A stretch of DNA of 48,437 nt. Origin: Candidatus Fermentibacterota bacterium (lineage in GTDB: Bacteria > JAFGKV01). The number at the start of each line of letters is the position of its first letter. Position 1 is the first letter of the stretch. Shown here one piece after another: positions 33,881 to 43,193 of the stretch. The translations under genes were made by a program, and so were the position numbers. The notes under the pieces are model-generated. The model was not told where the DNA came from and did no database searches. It worked only from the letters and a program-made list of their open reading frames with translations. The DNA lies in contig JAFGKV010000144.1 of the NCBI GenBank assembly GCA_016928395.1, forward strand, positions 1 to 48,437, in the 5' to 3' direction.

Positions 33881-34306
33881 CTAGCTGGTACCCGGAACCT
33901 GAAGTTCGTAGGAGAACTGTGTGGGGCTCGGTACGGTGAGCTCGAAGGTCATGGTGGCCTGCTGGACTGGAGCGGCCACAGTGTCTATGGGCGGATTACT
34001 CACGGCCAGTTCGGAACGACCGAAGCCCAGAAACTGAGAGAACACTAACACCGCGGCAGCCGCAGCAGCAGCGCCTACGGGAAGCAACACCATATGCCGT
34101 TTCGCAGGGCGTGAACGCAAGACGCTGCCGGTTCGTATGCTGGATGCCAGTTCCTGGGCGCACGCCTGGCATGCCACGAGATGCTCCTCATACGCCTCTT
34201 CCTCGGGTGACGCCAGGAGCCCCCATTCATAGGCAGCCAGGAGTCGCCCCATTCCCGGGCTAGTGCATCCGATCGGCGCTGTTCCTATGTCGGTAATGGG
34301 TTTCAT
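33881..34306 (-). CDS. Anti-sigma factor-like zinc-finger membrane protein
   Basis: A 141-residue protein with an N-terminal zf-HC2-like segment (EEHLVACQACAQEL, residues about 40-53), a single membrane helix (about 73-95, VLLPVGAAAAAAAVLVFSQFL) and a short outer tail. This is the layout of anti-sigma factors that hold an ECF sigma factor at the membrane. The finger keeps the H-x3-C-x2-C core. Its ATG overlaps the sigma gene stop by four bases, so the pair is co-translated. The outer domain is too short to suggest a signal. Confidence 0.8.
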   Translation of the reverse strand: MKPITDIGTAPIGCTSPGMGRLLAAYEWGLLASPEEEAYEEHLVACQACAQELASSIRTGSVLRSRPAKRHMVLLPVGAAAAAAAVLVFSQFLGFGRSELAVSNPPIDTVAAPVQQATMTFELTVPSPTQFSYELQVPGTS

Positions 34307-34857
34307 GGCATTCCTCGCTCCGATTCTCTCATCACTTTCAGTTCCTCACGGCAACGGTACAGCCTCATGTACAGGGCATTGCGGCTGGACAGATCAAGAA
34401 ACTGCTGCATCTCCTCTGCGGTGTATCCCTCAAGTACCCATTCCACCAGCTGCCTGCATCTCGACGACAGCCTGGGGACCATCCGTCGGATCTCGTCTCG
34501 CGCCTGCTCGGCATCGGAATCCACCCCTCCATGCCACCGTGTCGCAAAACCCCCCACGAGCGGCCCAAGGCGCTCCAATCGGCGTCTGGAGGAGTAGTAG
34601 TTCCCCACGATGTTCCGCAGAACTGTCAAACACCACGGGACAACTTCTGCATCGCCTGAAACCTCAGTGATTCTCTCCGCAACTATCGACAAGGCATCCT
34701 GAGTCAGGTCTTCGGCGACATCTATGTCCCACACTCTTCGTTTCGCGATCACCAGAAAACTAACGCGCAGCCGACGGCACAACTCCTCCAAGGCCCTGCC
34801 GTCTCCGGCCCGAGCCGCCGTGCCGACCTCCTCCGTGCTGGACCCGCTGAACTCCAT
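34303..34857 (-). CDS. ECF-type RNA polymerase sigma factor
   Basis: A 184-residue sigma-70 family protein. Region 2 is visible in the LCRRLRVSFLVIAKRRVWDIDVAEDLTQDALSI pattern and its aromatic/basic continuation (VPWCLTVLRNIVGNYY). Region 4 is a helix-turn-helix-like segment near the end (LSSRCRQLVEWVLEGYTAEEMQQFLDLSSRNALYMRLYRCREEL). ATG 34857 has GGGAG six bases upstream. The downstream anti-sigma gene overlaps by four bases. This pair is distinct from the second ECF pair at 43 kb. The target genes are not evident here. Confidence 0.87.
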   Translation of the reverse strand: MEFSGSSTEEVGTAARAGDGRALEELCRRLRVSFLVIAKRRVWDIDVAEDLTQDALSIVAERITEVSGDAEVVPWCLTVLRNIVGNYYSSRRRLERLGPLVGGFATRWHGGVDSDAEQARDEIRRMVPRLSSRCRQLVEWVLEGYTAEEMQQFLDLSSRNALYMRLYRCREELKVMRESERGMP

Positions 34858-35134
34858 CTCCGACTCCCATGCCGGTCTCGTAGTAGTACGCCGGCGCCTT
34901 CTGGTGTGTCGCCCAGGAAAACGCACTCAACATAGCGAGAGCGCTTCACCGGACAACCCCGAGGTGTCGCCATCATGCCCACTCGGGGCTCTACGCTCGC
35001 GCAGGCATGGGAAGATGGTCGCAGAACGGGCGGCGTAGCCACGGAGCGGGCCGCAGCGGATGAGAATCGTTCGCTGAGTACACTGGTACATACGTTCGAC
35101 AGCGTATCGAGGTGGGACTTGTGCGCTGGTGTAC

Positions 35135-36205
35135 TCAAGACAGGGCTGCTGCTATCTCCTCCCGAACTGCGGAATGCGGCTCGATCCCATGCCTTCGCTT
35201 CAAGAGAAGACGCGGTACGGCCGTGTCAAATCTGCCCAGAGCCCATGCGGCATGGGCGCGGACAAGAGGCGAAGGGTCAGTACAGAGGGCATCGGCAATG
35301 CAATCCACGAGGTCGTCACGTTGGCGATTGGCGGCAACGACAACCGCGGAGCGCACCACCGTCCTGCGTCCCACGTACGCCAGTGGCCCCCGCCCGGCCA
35401 AGGAGGAGAACTCATCCCGGTCCCTCGACGCAATCAGCCGCCCAAGGAATCCATCATCACTGACTCCCCCTTCCCCCGCGGCCTTGCCGTAGGGACATGC
35501 CCGGAGGCAGAGATCACACCCCAGTATGTGGTTGATCAGCCCTCGTAGCTCAATGGGAATAGTGCCGCGGTTCTGCGTGGTGTGGTACGCGAGACAACGG
35601 GCTGCATCGACGCCGTGGGGAGTCAATGCTCCTGTGGGGCATGCATCCATGCATGCGCCACAGTCTCCGCACGGCGCCTGTTGAATCTCGACTTCTACGG
35701 AACACAAAGGCTGATCCACCAGGAGTTCGGACAGACAGACATCACCGCCCAATTTGGGATGGGTGAGGAACCTGTTCTTCCCGATCCACCCCAGGCCCGC
35801 CCGCCGCGCAAGGGCCCGCTCGGGGAGCACAGTAGCGTCAACCTGAACCTGATGCCTGCTGAACCCAATCTCCGCCGCAATCGCCTGAAGCCTGTCTTGC
35901 ACTACGCGGTGATAGTCCAGGCCTCGGGCGTACGATGCCACATAGGCGTCCCAAGGCGTTTCACTTCCGTGATGCAACTCGTCCCACCGCACGAGAAATG
36001 AAACTCCTCCGCGGGCCCACGGCGTGTTCGTGTCGAGAGTCATGCCCGACGATGCCTGCCGCGTCAGATAGCCCATGGAGCCGGAAAACCCGCGATCAAG
36101 CCACTGTTGCAGGATTTCCAGCTCATCTCCCAGCGGCGAGATGGGCCAGAAGGCCACGGCCTGGAAGCCGTGACGGCTGGCGACCTCACGGATCCGATCG
36201 AGCAT
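35135..36205 (-). CDS. queG: Epoxyqueuosine reductase QueG
   Basis: A 356-residue cobalamin-dependent enzyme that carries out the last step of tRNA queuosine synthesis, reducing epoxyqueuosine. The catalytic Asp motif VDATVLPERALARRAGLGWIGKN is present, followed by two [4Fe-4S] clusters (CGDCGACMDACPTGAL and CDLCLRACPYGK). The C-terminal HEAT-like part (PSPLVRAHAAWALGRF) binds tRNA. Length agrees with the family. It is on the same strand nine bases after a PolB-like exonuclease gene and is probably co-transcribed with it. Confidence 0.93.
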   Translation of the reverse strand: MLDRIREVASRHGFQAVAFWPISPLGDELEILQQWLDRGFSGSMGYLTRQASSGMTLDTNTPWARGGVSFLVRWDELHHGSETPWDAYVASYARGLDYHRVVQDRLQAIAAEIGFSRHQVQVDATVLPERALARRAGLGWIGKNRFLTHPKLGGDVCLSELLVDQPLCSVEVEIQQAPCGDCGACMDACPTGALTPHGVDAARCLAYHTTQNRGTIPIELRGLINHILGCDLCLRACPYGKAAGEGGVSDDGFLGRLIASRDRDEFSSLAGRGPLAYVGRRTVVRSAVVVAANRQRDDLVDCIADALCTDPSPLVRAHAAWALGRFDTAVPRLLLKRRHGIEPHSAVREEIAAALS

Positions 36206-36214
36206 TGATGGGCG

Positions 36215-36898
36215 CTATGAGCCGGATACCAGCACTCCCAAGGCCTCCTCGGCTCGGTCGAGGAGCTGTTTGGTCGCCCTCACATCCTCCAGGCAGTACC
36301 GGGCTATGTCCTCCATCCGGCCGGCCCGGTACGCCTCAGCCACGTCCTTGCCCCGCATCTGGCCCTTAGGGGAGTCGATACCAAGGCGCCGACACAGGAA
36401 GTCCAAAGAGTAGCGGCGAATGCCGCCGTAGAGCGTCAGCACATCGAGAAGATCCAGGTGTTCGGAGAGCCTGTACCGATTCGGAACCAGATTCCTGGAG
36501 GCGACCACGCCCAGCACAAGACTGCGCAGCATGAGATACGGCCCGTCAAAGGATCTACCGTTGAACGTAATGATCTGCCCGTAGCGCTTCACGACATCCC
36601 AGAAACGCTCAAGAATCTCGGCCTCGTTGCCCGTCCAGAACTCAGTTCCCTCATCAAAGGCCCACGCGGCCCCCTCCCCCGGTATGCCTTCGGCCAATAC
36701 CAGTGCCTTACCGCTTTCCGGGTTCAACATGCCGATGGCGACGACTCTGCCGGTCAGAGGGAAGAGCCCAAGCTGGTCGCGGACCTTCTCCTGCTCCTCA
36801 TCGGTTCGAGCGTTCTGCAGCAAGTACGCCTGCTCCTCCGGCTCCAGCCCCTCCCAATCCACCGGTACTGTTTCAATGTCGATGACAACTCTGCTCAC
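36215..36898 (-). CDS. PolB-like 3'-5' exonuclease (DEDDy)
   Basis: A 227-residue RNase H-fold exonuclease related to the proofreading domain of family B polymerases. ExoI is VVIDIET (Asp7, Glu9), ExoII is ITFNGRSFDGPYL, and ExoIII is YCLEDVRAT, where a Tyr three residues before Asp marks the DEDDy group. It probably removes nucleotides from 3' ends in repair or RNA processing. The GTG start has AAGGAG nine bases upstream. queG follows it by nine bases. Confidence 0.88.
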   Translation of the reverse strand: MSRVVIDIETVPVDWEGLEPEEQAYLLQNARTDEEQEKVRDQLGLFPLTGRVVAIGMLNPESGKALVLAEGIPGEGAAWAFDEGTEFWTGNEAEILERFWDVVKRYGQIITFNGRSFDGPYLMLRSLVLGVVASRNLVPNRYRLSEHLDLLDVLTLYGGIRRYSLDFLCRRLGIDSPKGQMRGKDVAEAYRAGRMEDIARYCLEDVRATKQLLDRAEEALGVLVSGS

Positions 36899-37431
36899 CT
36901 TCAGTCTCTCCTTGCATGAGGAATTCGCTTACGGCCATGACTCACTTCGGCTCGCACACGACCACAACTTACACAATCACGGCGCCAATGCACGGTCTTG
37001 GTCTGACGCCGGCAGCGAACCCGCGAAAGATGCGGAGAACCCGAGGCGCTTCACCCTAGTCCTTGCATTCGATGAAGTCCCCAAGATCGCAGGGAAGTAG
37101 CAGACGTGATGAGCAGGGCCGCCGCGGATGGGTCGAATTGGCGGGCATGCTCCTCTCATCTGGAGGGTAAGCGGTTCCCCCAGGACGGGCTTCAATTGCG
37201 TGCACCCTCGGATTCCTGCACTGAGCGTGATGGAAAGACCCATCAAGACCTATATTGGTGCCCGATACCCGTGGTCCGCCTGGAAGGCGCAGCGCCTCGG
37301 TCAGGGTTTGCTGTGCACGTATCGTAAACAGCCGCGTGCAATGGGCGTCTGTCTTGGGCGAGGAGCCGGGCGTATGACGGGCCGCTGACCCACCCGACAT
37401 TCTCCGGCATTGATCTGGAGGGAGACACACA
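36899..37431. other. Divergent intergenic region, no gene seen
   Basis: About 530 bases between the exonuclease gene and the secreted hydrolase gene. Around 37127-37190 the sequence has tRNA-like scraps (GGTCGAATTGG, GCGGTTCCCCC), but cloverleaf stems do not form. GGAGGGA before ATG 37432 is the hydrolase ribosome site. Nothing else is recognised. Confidence 0.5.
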
Positions 37432-39516
37432 ATGAGAATTCTGACGTGGTCGATTGGTGCATGCGTGGTGGTGTTCGCCACGGCGGGGACCGCCCAGCAG
37501 AACCTTCAGGCGTGGCACATCCACGGGCAATCCTTCTTGGTGTGGGAGCACACCACGCCGACGCCAGGCGATACCGCAACCTACATGATCTACTCGAGTC
37601 CCTCTCCCATCACGTCACTTCAGGGCCTGCCGACGGTCGAACGGGTGTTCGCCACAAGCGGAGCAAACATGCGTCTCCACGATCTGGTTGCGGATGCCCG
37701 ATGGCTCATACCGTCTGCCACAGGAGTTTTGGTGCCGGTAGCGGCGAACAGCGCCCTGGGAGTGCTCACCCCTTCCGAGGCCGGTGTTGCCTACTACGCG
37801 GTCAGCGCCCCGGGCAGCGAGGAATTCTGTGTTTTCGGGCCGGTGGCCGAAACCGTGGACAGCGTACGAGCCTACATCCAGTACGAAGATGAAGACGTCA
37901 CTGTCTACGGCCATTGGATCGATGGGCGGGCAGACTACTCAGGAGGACGCCCCGAGTATCCCGTGATGGGAACGCCTTCCGCCAATGGCCTTGGCTTCAA
38001 TTTCGCAATGTGGACCGTAGGCAACACCCCTCCCTCCGGCGACCTCCCGCTCGTGGTCGCCCTCCATGGCTACGGTGGTGGCCTGATGAGCTGCGCACCG
38101 ACCGAACCCTTTGGCTTCTACTCGGCGGCGGACAGCGCGTTGGTTGCTACATTGGATGACGCGCTTCCCGAGCGTCTGAGTAGCGCCGTGGCCGAGGTCG
38201 GCACGTTCTGGTTCGGCTGGAACAGCCAGTTCGACAGATTCGACCCCGCGCTGCCCGGCCCGGGGGCCGTGATCGTCGACTACACCGCGCGCCGCATGTG
38301 GTGGGAAATCGACTGGCTCACGGACCACTACCCCGTCAACCTGGATCGGGTCTCGTTCATGGGGGTGAGCATGGGGGGGTTCGGCACCCTCGTTCATTCA
38401 CAGATGAGAGCTGAGCAGATCAGTGCGGCACTGGCCTTCGTTCCGGTATTCGATATTGGCACATTGAGTGCAGCTCCTTTCTACCTCTTCGGCAACCAGG
38501 TTCAGAATCTTCCCACATCCTTGCCGGGATCACCCGGCTTCTACGATGTCTCGCGCCAGTCGTGGCGCCTCCAAAACCGAGCCAATGACTGGCCCTACAC
38601 CATGATCGTCTGCGGCAAGAACGATGAGGTTGTGGGCTGGGAAGACAAACCTGACGGGTATCGGCAACTCGATTCAGCGACTACGGGCTTCGGGCTCTAC
38701 TGGGATGAGCGGTTCCATGCAGACTGGGTGGGTTACCACTGGGATGCCTCGGCGCACCTTCACGCAAACTACCTGGCCGGCTTTTCCCGGGTACAATCAT
38801 TCCCGGCATTCTCAGGCGCCGATCTTGACTTTGGCGCACAGGGTCAACAGCCGGATCCAGGCGACGGGGATCCCCAGAATGGCGATCCCTGGGGCACGTG
38901 GGGAGGCTATCTCGAGTGGGACGCCGAATCTATAGTGGACATGCTTGACGAATGGGCAGTAAGCTTCTGGATCGTTACGGAGTCCCTCTACCCCAACGAC
39001 ATCCCCGCCGCGGACAGCCTGCGCACCTCCATCACCATTCGACGAGCGCAGGCGTTCGAGCCTGAGAGTGGTCTTCGTTGGTCACTGACACGGGAGAGTG
39101 ACGGAGCGATCATGCAGGATGGCATTGCAGTCCCGAATGACGGTGTGGTCACCGTCCCCGCCATCATCGCGCGGAAGTACCCACAGAGACTCACAATCCT
39201 CAACGGCGCGTGCATCGACTTCGACGTGGCAGTCCCAAGCCGATTGCCCAGGATCACGAGTCTTCACCCCATACCTGCAACGGAAGCCCTAACGGTGGCG
39301 TACGCACTGCCTGCATCGGGTCAGACGAAGCTCGTGGTGATGGATCTGCTGGGGCGCTCCGCAGGGGTCTTCAGTTCGGGAATACAGCCAGCAGGAGATC
39401 ACACGACGCATCTGTCGCTCTCGACGGTTGACTTTTCCCTGGCGCCCGGTGTCTACGCGCTGGCCTTAGTCCAAGAGGGTCATGGATCAGCGTCTCGACT
39501 GGTGGTCGTGCGGTAG
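37432..39516 (+). CDS. Secreted alpha/beta hydrolase with T9SS-like C-terminal domain
   Basis: A 694-residue exported protein. The signal peptide is MRILTWSIGACVVVFATAGTAQQ. Residues about 195-450 form an alpha/beta hydrolase: VVALHGYGGG as oxyanion-hole motif, GVSMGGFG with the nucleophile Ser, and later Asp/His candidates (CGKNDEVVG and DASAHLHANY). It resembles secreted esterases of the PHB-depolymerase or acetylxylan-esterase type. The last 90 residues match the Por/FlgD-like sorting domain (HPIPATEALTVAYALPASG, VMDLLGRSAG, SLAPGVYALAL). The Asp/Gly-rich GQQPDPGDGDPQNGD linker separates domains. It is a single gene with a GGAGGGA ribosome site. Confidence 0.88.
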   Translation: MRILTWSIGACVVVFATAGTAQQNLQAWHIHGQSFLVWEHTTPTPGDTATYMIYSSPSPITSLQGLPTVERVFATSGANMRLHDLVADARWLIPSATGVLVPVAANSALGVLTPSEAGVAYYAVSAPGSEEFCVFGPVAETVDSVRAYIQYEDEDVTVYGHWIDGRADYSGGRPEYPVMGTPSANGLGFNFAMWTVGNTPPSGDLPLVVALHGYGGGLMSCAPTEPFGFYSAADSALVATLDDALPERLSSAVAEVGTFWFGWNSQFDRFDPALPGPGAVIVDYTARRMWWEIDWLTDHYPVNLDRVSFMGVSMGGFGTLVHSQMRAEQISAALAFVPVFDIGTLSAAPFYLFGNQVQNLPTSLPGSPGFYDVSRQSWRLQNRANDWPYTMIVCGKNDEVVGWEDKPDGYRQLDSATTGFGLYWDERFHADWVGYHWDASAHLHANYLAGFSRVQSFPAFSGADLDFGAQGQQPDPGDGDPQNGDPWGTWGGYLEWDAESIVDMLDEWAVSFWIVTESLYPNDIPAADSLRTSITIRRAQAFEPESGLRWSLTRESDGAIMQDGIAVPNDGVVTVPAIIARKYPQRLTILNGACIDFDVAVPSRLPRITSLHPIPATEALTVAYALPASGQTKLVVMDLLGRSAGVFSSGIQPAGDHTTHLSLSTVDFSLAPGVYALALVQEGHGSASRLVVVR

Positions 39517-39719
39517 AGACCGATGGCTGGTGAGACGGGCTGAGCAACCCACCGGCTGACCCCGCCTACCTCCCCAGAGCCGTCGCCTCCCCTTACAGGC
39601 GATGGTATTTGGCGCCATCACTGCGTGTCATTGTACGGACTGGCCAACCAGAGAACCTGGGTCAGCGCCGCCGGATTCGTGCAGGCGGAACGAGACGATA
39701 TGCCTCGCCCAAGCGCCGC

Positions 39720-40151
39720 CTACACCTCCACGCCGGAGGCCCAGCTCTTTAGGATTCGCTCGACTTCCTTGGGCAATCTCGGCCTGCCTCGCGCGTCCAG
39801 GGCCGTGCCGACGATTCGGGCCTTGAGGATGATGGCATGGTCGGGAAGTCTTCTGATCTCTTGCAGGAAGGCGATCCGAAGCCGCGACTCGCGCTCCACC
39901 CTGACCCCGACGAAAAACTCGTCTCCGGGCCGCAATGGCCTCTTGTAGTCAAGTTCCGCACGGACCACGACCATGTTGATGCCCTGTTCCGTGTATGCTG
40001 CGAAGTCCACGCCGATGCTCTTCAGGAATTCGTGGCGGGCATGCTCGAGGTAGTGCTGATACACCGCATTGTTCACGACTCCCTGGAGATCACACTCGTA
40101 GTCGCGAACAACCATGACCACGCTGAAGGCACTTGCACTGCTCTCGTTCAT
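39720..40151 (-). CDS. Hot-dog fold acyl-CoA thioesterase (YbgC/4HBT-like)
   Basis: A 143-residue 4-hydroxybenzoyl-CoA thioesterase-like protein that hydrolyses acyl-CoA esters. The catalytic pattern CDLQGVVNNAVYQHYLEHAR has Asp in the usual place followed by GVV..Y, and continues with VVVRAELDYKRPLRPGDEF and the third strand. ATG 40151 has GGGAGAG about seven bases upstream, which removes a nonconserved N-terminal extension. It is the last of three small minus-strand genes with gaps of about 60-105 bases, and they may share a promoter. Confidence 0.86.
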   Translation of the reverse strand: MNESSASAFSVVMVVRDYECDLQGVVNNAVYQHYLEHARHEFLKSIGVDFAAYTEQGINMVVVRAELDYKRPLRPGDEFFVGVRVERESRLRIAFLQEIRRLPDHAIILKARIVGTALDARGRPRLPKEVERILKSWASGVEV

Positions 40152-40254
40152 GTCAGTCTCTCCCTCGTTCATGCCCTCCACGACACGAGCTGTTGCCGGC
40201 GGAGCAGAATCCTCTGCTCTGCACCCTTCGTGGGGACGCCACGCGGTCTCACGC

Positions 40255-40662
40255 TCATGTCGACGCGCCCAGGAAGTCGGTGATGTCCCACTCGCCCCAG
40301 CGGTCGGTGATGCGATTGTCATGAATCTCGATGATCTCGATGCCGGTCATGTGGACCACCTCGTGGGTCGGTCCCCTGCCCATGAACCGGACGCGATTAG
40401 TGCCCGTGGCCGACCACCGCACTGCCACGCGACCCGCTGTCTCATCGATCACCAGATCCTCGACCTGGGCCTGGAGATCGGGAAAAGCAGCGACGAGTTC
40501 TTCAAGACCCAGCCAGAAGGCTTCCCTTGTGGTACCGCGGCACGCGGAGGAGTGGTCCACGAACTCCTCGGCATGCAGCGCGTCGAACTCCCTTCTGTCG
40601 GGGTCGGCACACCAGAGAGAAATCCAACGGCTGGTAATCTGCGCAAGAGCTTCCCTGTCCAT
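40255..40662 (-). CDS. SnoaL-like / ester cyclase-fold protein
   Basis: A 135-residue alpha+beta barrel protein of the NTF2/SnoaL superfamily. Landmarks are WISLWCADPDRREFDALHAEEFVDHSS, FPDLQAQVEDLV, VAVRWSATGTNRVRFMGRGPTHEVVHMTGIEIIEIHDNRITDRWGEWD. Members act as small-molecule cyclases, isomerases or just binders, and the exact reaction cannot be told from sequence. It lies between the tautomerase and thioesterase genes, which suggests a shared role in modifying small acids. Confidence 0.82.
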   Translation of the reverse strand: MDREALAQITSRWISLWCADPDRREFDALHAEEFVDHSSACRGTTREAFWLGLEELVAAFPDLQAQVEDLVIDETAGRVAVRWSATGTNRVRFMGRGPTHEVVHMTGIEIIEIHDNRITDRWGEWDITDFLGAST

Positions 40663-40722
40663 CGCTGACCTCCCTTCGCGGCGTCGAAAGGCGCGCCATA
40701 CGTCTTGCTCCCGGGCGCAGGT

Positions 40723-40917
40723 TTAGTCTTTGAACACGTCCGAATGCAGCTCGCCGCCCGTGGCCCAGTTGTCCTTGGGCAACTCCTCGATCTGGATGGT
40801 GACCGCATGGGCCGGCACCTCCGCAACCCGCACCATGGTCTCGGTCAATGCCTTGGCCAAGGTGGCCTTCTGTTCCTTGGTCCGCCCCGACCAGAGGCTT
40901 ACTCGTATGATAGGCAT
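40723..40917 (-). CDS. 4-Oxalocrotonate tautomerase family protein
   Basis: A 64-residue protein beginning MPIIRVSLWSGRT; removal of the initiator Met exposes Pro1, the catalytic base of this family. EQKATLAKALTETMVRVAEVPAHAVTIQIEELPKDNWATGGE follows the family pattern. It interconverts keto and enol acids. ATG 40917 has AAGGAGG five bases upstream; the longer frame would block Pro1. It is the first of three small minus-strand genes. Confidence 0.9.
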   Translation of the reverse strand: MPIIRVSLWSGRTKEQKATLAKALTETMVRVAEVPAHAVTIQIEELPKDNWATGGELHSDVFKD

Positions 40918-41338
40918 GACTTCCTCCTTGTTGTTGAACGACCTCTCTGGAAGATACACACTCTGCCCCACGCCGGCACCCTGATCAGCCCCTCATTCCT
41001 TGGGATGAAACCTGTCACCCCGTCGCAGTAGACCACTTCTCTGGCCGCTCCGACAGGATCGCTTCACCGATCATGGCGTGTGAATGCCCCGCGAGGCGCG
41101 ACCTGTTGTCAGATAGACTATCGCGGCTTCGCTAGGTCACACAGCCCGGGTGTGCGTGCCCACGCAATAGCCACTCCAGCACTCGAGCTCACCCCGAATT
41201 CCCAACCCTGCCTCCTGAACCCTGAACCCTCAAGCTCCTCTGTGCACCTAACCTCCGCCGGGCTGCGCTGTAGCGCCAGGAGCAGGCTCCCGATTATCTT
41301 GGATGGCGTCTCGCACCAGACCGCCATGGGAGGACACA
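40918..41338. other. Divergent intergenic region, no gene seen
   Basis: About 420 bases between the tautomerase and the HEAT protein genes. It contains a CCTGAACCCTGAACCCT motif (about 41214-41230) that has a near copy at 47304-47325, and otherwise nothing recognisable. Promoters of both genes should lie here. Confidence 0.45.
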
Positions 41339-41983
41339 ATGAGTGTTGTCGATAGGTTGGCGTCGTCTCAGGGCCTCCGCACGCAGGAGGCCAACAGTGC
41401 CGTCGCGCTGGAGTGTACCGCCCGGCCCGAGTTGATTCCCGACATCGTTGGAGGTCTCACAGCCGGAAGCAACCTGCTGGCGGGGGATTGCGCGGAGGTG
41501 ATGACCAAGGTTGCGGAAACACGGCCTGATCTCGTGGCGCCCCATGCGGAGGCCCTCTGCGCCCTCCTCGGACACACGAACGGGAGGGTACGCTGGGAAT
41601 CGGCCCATGCGCTGGCACTCATTGCCCCCTTCGTGCCCGAGGTGATCGAGCGGGAACTCGACGCGTTCCGAAAGATCATATCCGCGGACAAGAGCGTCAT
41701 CATACGCGACTACATCATCGATGCGGTGGGAGCATACGGCAGGAGCGAGCGCGACGCGGCCGAGCGGGCCTTCCCAATCCTGCGCGAGACACTTGCCGCG
41801 TGGGAGGGCAAGCATGCGGCCAGAACACTGGTAGCCCTGGGGAGGCTCGCGGCGACGCATCCTGCGCTCGGCGGGGAGGTAGCCGGCCTGGCGCGGGACT
41901 TCCTCACCCATGCTCGTCCGGGCATACGCAAGGCCGCCAGGGCCGCTCTGAAGTCGGCCGAGAGTGCGAGGAAAACGACATGA
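41339..41983 (+). CDS. HEAT/armadillo-repeat protein
   Basis: A 214-residue all-helical protein of HEAT-like repeats (PHAEALCALLGHTNGRVRWESAHALALIAPF, RTLVALGRLAATHPALGGEVAGLARDFL). It has no catalytic motif or signal sequence, so it is probably a cytoplasmic scaffold or adaptor. ATG 41339 has GGGAGGA six bases upstream. Its stop overlaps the ATG of the next gene by four bases, so the next protein, which is secreted, is translationally coupled to it. Confidence 0.82.
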   Translation: MSVVDRLASSQGLRTQEANSAVALECTARPELIPDIVGGLTAGSNLLAGDCAEVMTKVAETRPDLVAPHAEALCALLGHTNGRVRWESAHALALIAPFVPEVIERELDAFRKIISADKSVIIRDYIIDAVGAYGRSERDAAERAFPILRETLAAWEGKHAARTLVALGRLAATHPALGGEVAGLARDFLTHARPGIRKAARAALKSAESARKTT

Positions 41984-43059
41984 CTACTACACCGCGCTCG
42001 CAGGATCGTAGGCGGGTGATGCACAGCGCAGCCTCATCCATCGCGATGCTGCTCTGCTTTGCGCTCTGTGCGTCTATCCTCGTCGGAGTATCATGGAGCG
42101 AGGGGGAATCGGTCGACATGAGCCTTCGCCTTGCGGTCGGCCCGACTGCCGCTCCCGTCACCTCTGGCACGGTCTGGCTCCTTCACTATGGCTGGGGGCG
42201 GCTCGATTCGGTGAGGCTGGCCGAGATCGGAACGGAGCCTATCCGAATCGCCCTCACACCCCAGAGGCGTGATTCTATGATTCCGCCGAAGCTTCATACG
42301 GAAGGCTGCGTCGCGGCCATCGAGCTTCCGGGCCCCACCTGGTATCGAACCGCGGACGTATCGCGGGCCGATCTGATCCGCGATTTCAAGACCGTCTTCT
42401 GGGCACTGGGTGAAAAGGTCGAAGATGAGTCAGGCCCTCCAACTCTCCTCCTTCGCGATCACCCCCTGCGCGTCCTGCGCCTTCTCGACCTGGAAGGCAA
42501 TCCGGTTGGCGGCAAGGAGGTCGAAGTCTCCGTCTATCTCACCGACAAGAACCACTGCGGGCATCATCACGGATTGAGGGTGGGCACGTTCCGCACCGAT
42601 GATCTGGGGGAGGTCAGCCTCCACGCACCTCTCGTAGATCTCTACCTAGACCGCGTACGCTACTTCGAGGACGAAGGTTCAGGTCCGTGGGGTCGCAGGT
42701 TCAGCGGTTGTGAGGGTCTCCGACTGGGGCCAGACCCGGTCGTAACCCTTCAGAGAGCCTGGGATCTGCCTTCGTTGGACGTGTCGGTACAGGTATGGGA
42801 TTCAGCCGGGGAGCCTGTGCGGGAGATACTGCTGGGACACTGTCTGCGTGCCTCAGAGTGCGGCTGCAACTGCGGAACCCTCTGGCAGACAGATCAGCAT
42901 GGGGTCATTCGTGCGTCATTGAGACCCGGAGACACTGAACAGATTTGGCTCAGCCGGGTCTCCCGAGGTGCCGAGAAAGACCGCCCCCTCACCGACGACG
43001 AGATCCGAAGGCTGTTCGACGAAGGCAGCCTGACGATTCGTCTCTCGGAGGAGGATTAG
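41980..43059 (+). CDS. Unknown secreted protein with Cys/His-rich motifs
   Basis: A 359-residue protein I do not recognise. A basic start and hydrophobic segment (about 14-37, SAASSIAMLLCFALCASILVG) act as signal or anchor. The outer part is beta-rich and includes carboxypeptidase-regulatory-like stretches (LRLLDLEGNPVGGKEVEVSV and VQVWDSAGEPVREI). Each is followed by a Cys/His cluster, NHCGHHHG and ECGCNCG, that could bind metal. The ATG overlaps the HEAT gene stop (ATGA). The function is unknown. Confidence 0.75.
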   Translation: MTTTPRSQDRRRVMHSAASSIAMLLCFALCASILVGVSWSEGESVDMSLRLAVGPTAAPVTSGTVWLLHYGWGRLDSVRLAEIGTEPIRIALTPQRRDSMIPPKLHTEGCVAAIELPGPTWYRTADVSRADLIRDFKTVFWALGEKVEDESGPPTLLLRDHPLRVLRLLDLEGNPVGGKEVEVSVYLTDKNHCGHHHGLRVGTFRTDDLGEVSLHAPLVDLYLDRVRYFEDEGSGPWGRRFSGCEGLRLGPDPVVTLQRAWDLPSLDVSVQVWDSAGEPVREILLGHCLRASECGCNCGTLWQTDQHGVIRASLRPGDTEQIWLSRVSRGAEKDRPLTDDEIRRLFDEGSLTIRLSEED

Positions 43060-43155
43060 TCTATCTCCCTGCGGCACCGTCCGAGACGCGGTGTCGAGAC
43101 CTCCACCGCACAGGGGGAGTTCCGCGAACTGCGCGCCCATCACAGCCCCGGCGGT

Positions 43156-43183
43156 GCAACCTGAACACACCCTGAACCGTCAT
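43156..43183 (+). promoter_or_regulatory. Candidate ECF sigma promoter
   Basis: GCAACC (43156-43161) and CGTCAT (43178-43183) are separated by 16 bases, close to the AAC...CGTC pattern of ECF sigma promoters. The start point would fall within a few bases of the ATG at 43194, giving an almost leaderless message; no ribosome site precedes that ATG. Self-activation of the sigma gene is typical, so it is plausible, but only pattern matching supports it. Confidence 0.35.
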
Positions 43184-43193
43184 ACTATGTGAA

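Noticed and set aside
37127-37200. tRNA-like sequence
   Set aside because: Fragments resemble T-loop and anticodon arm, but the anticodon stem forms only four pairs with an 8-nt loop and the D-arm is missing.
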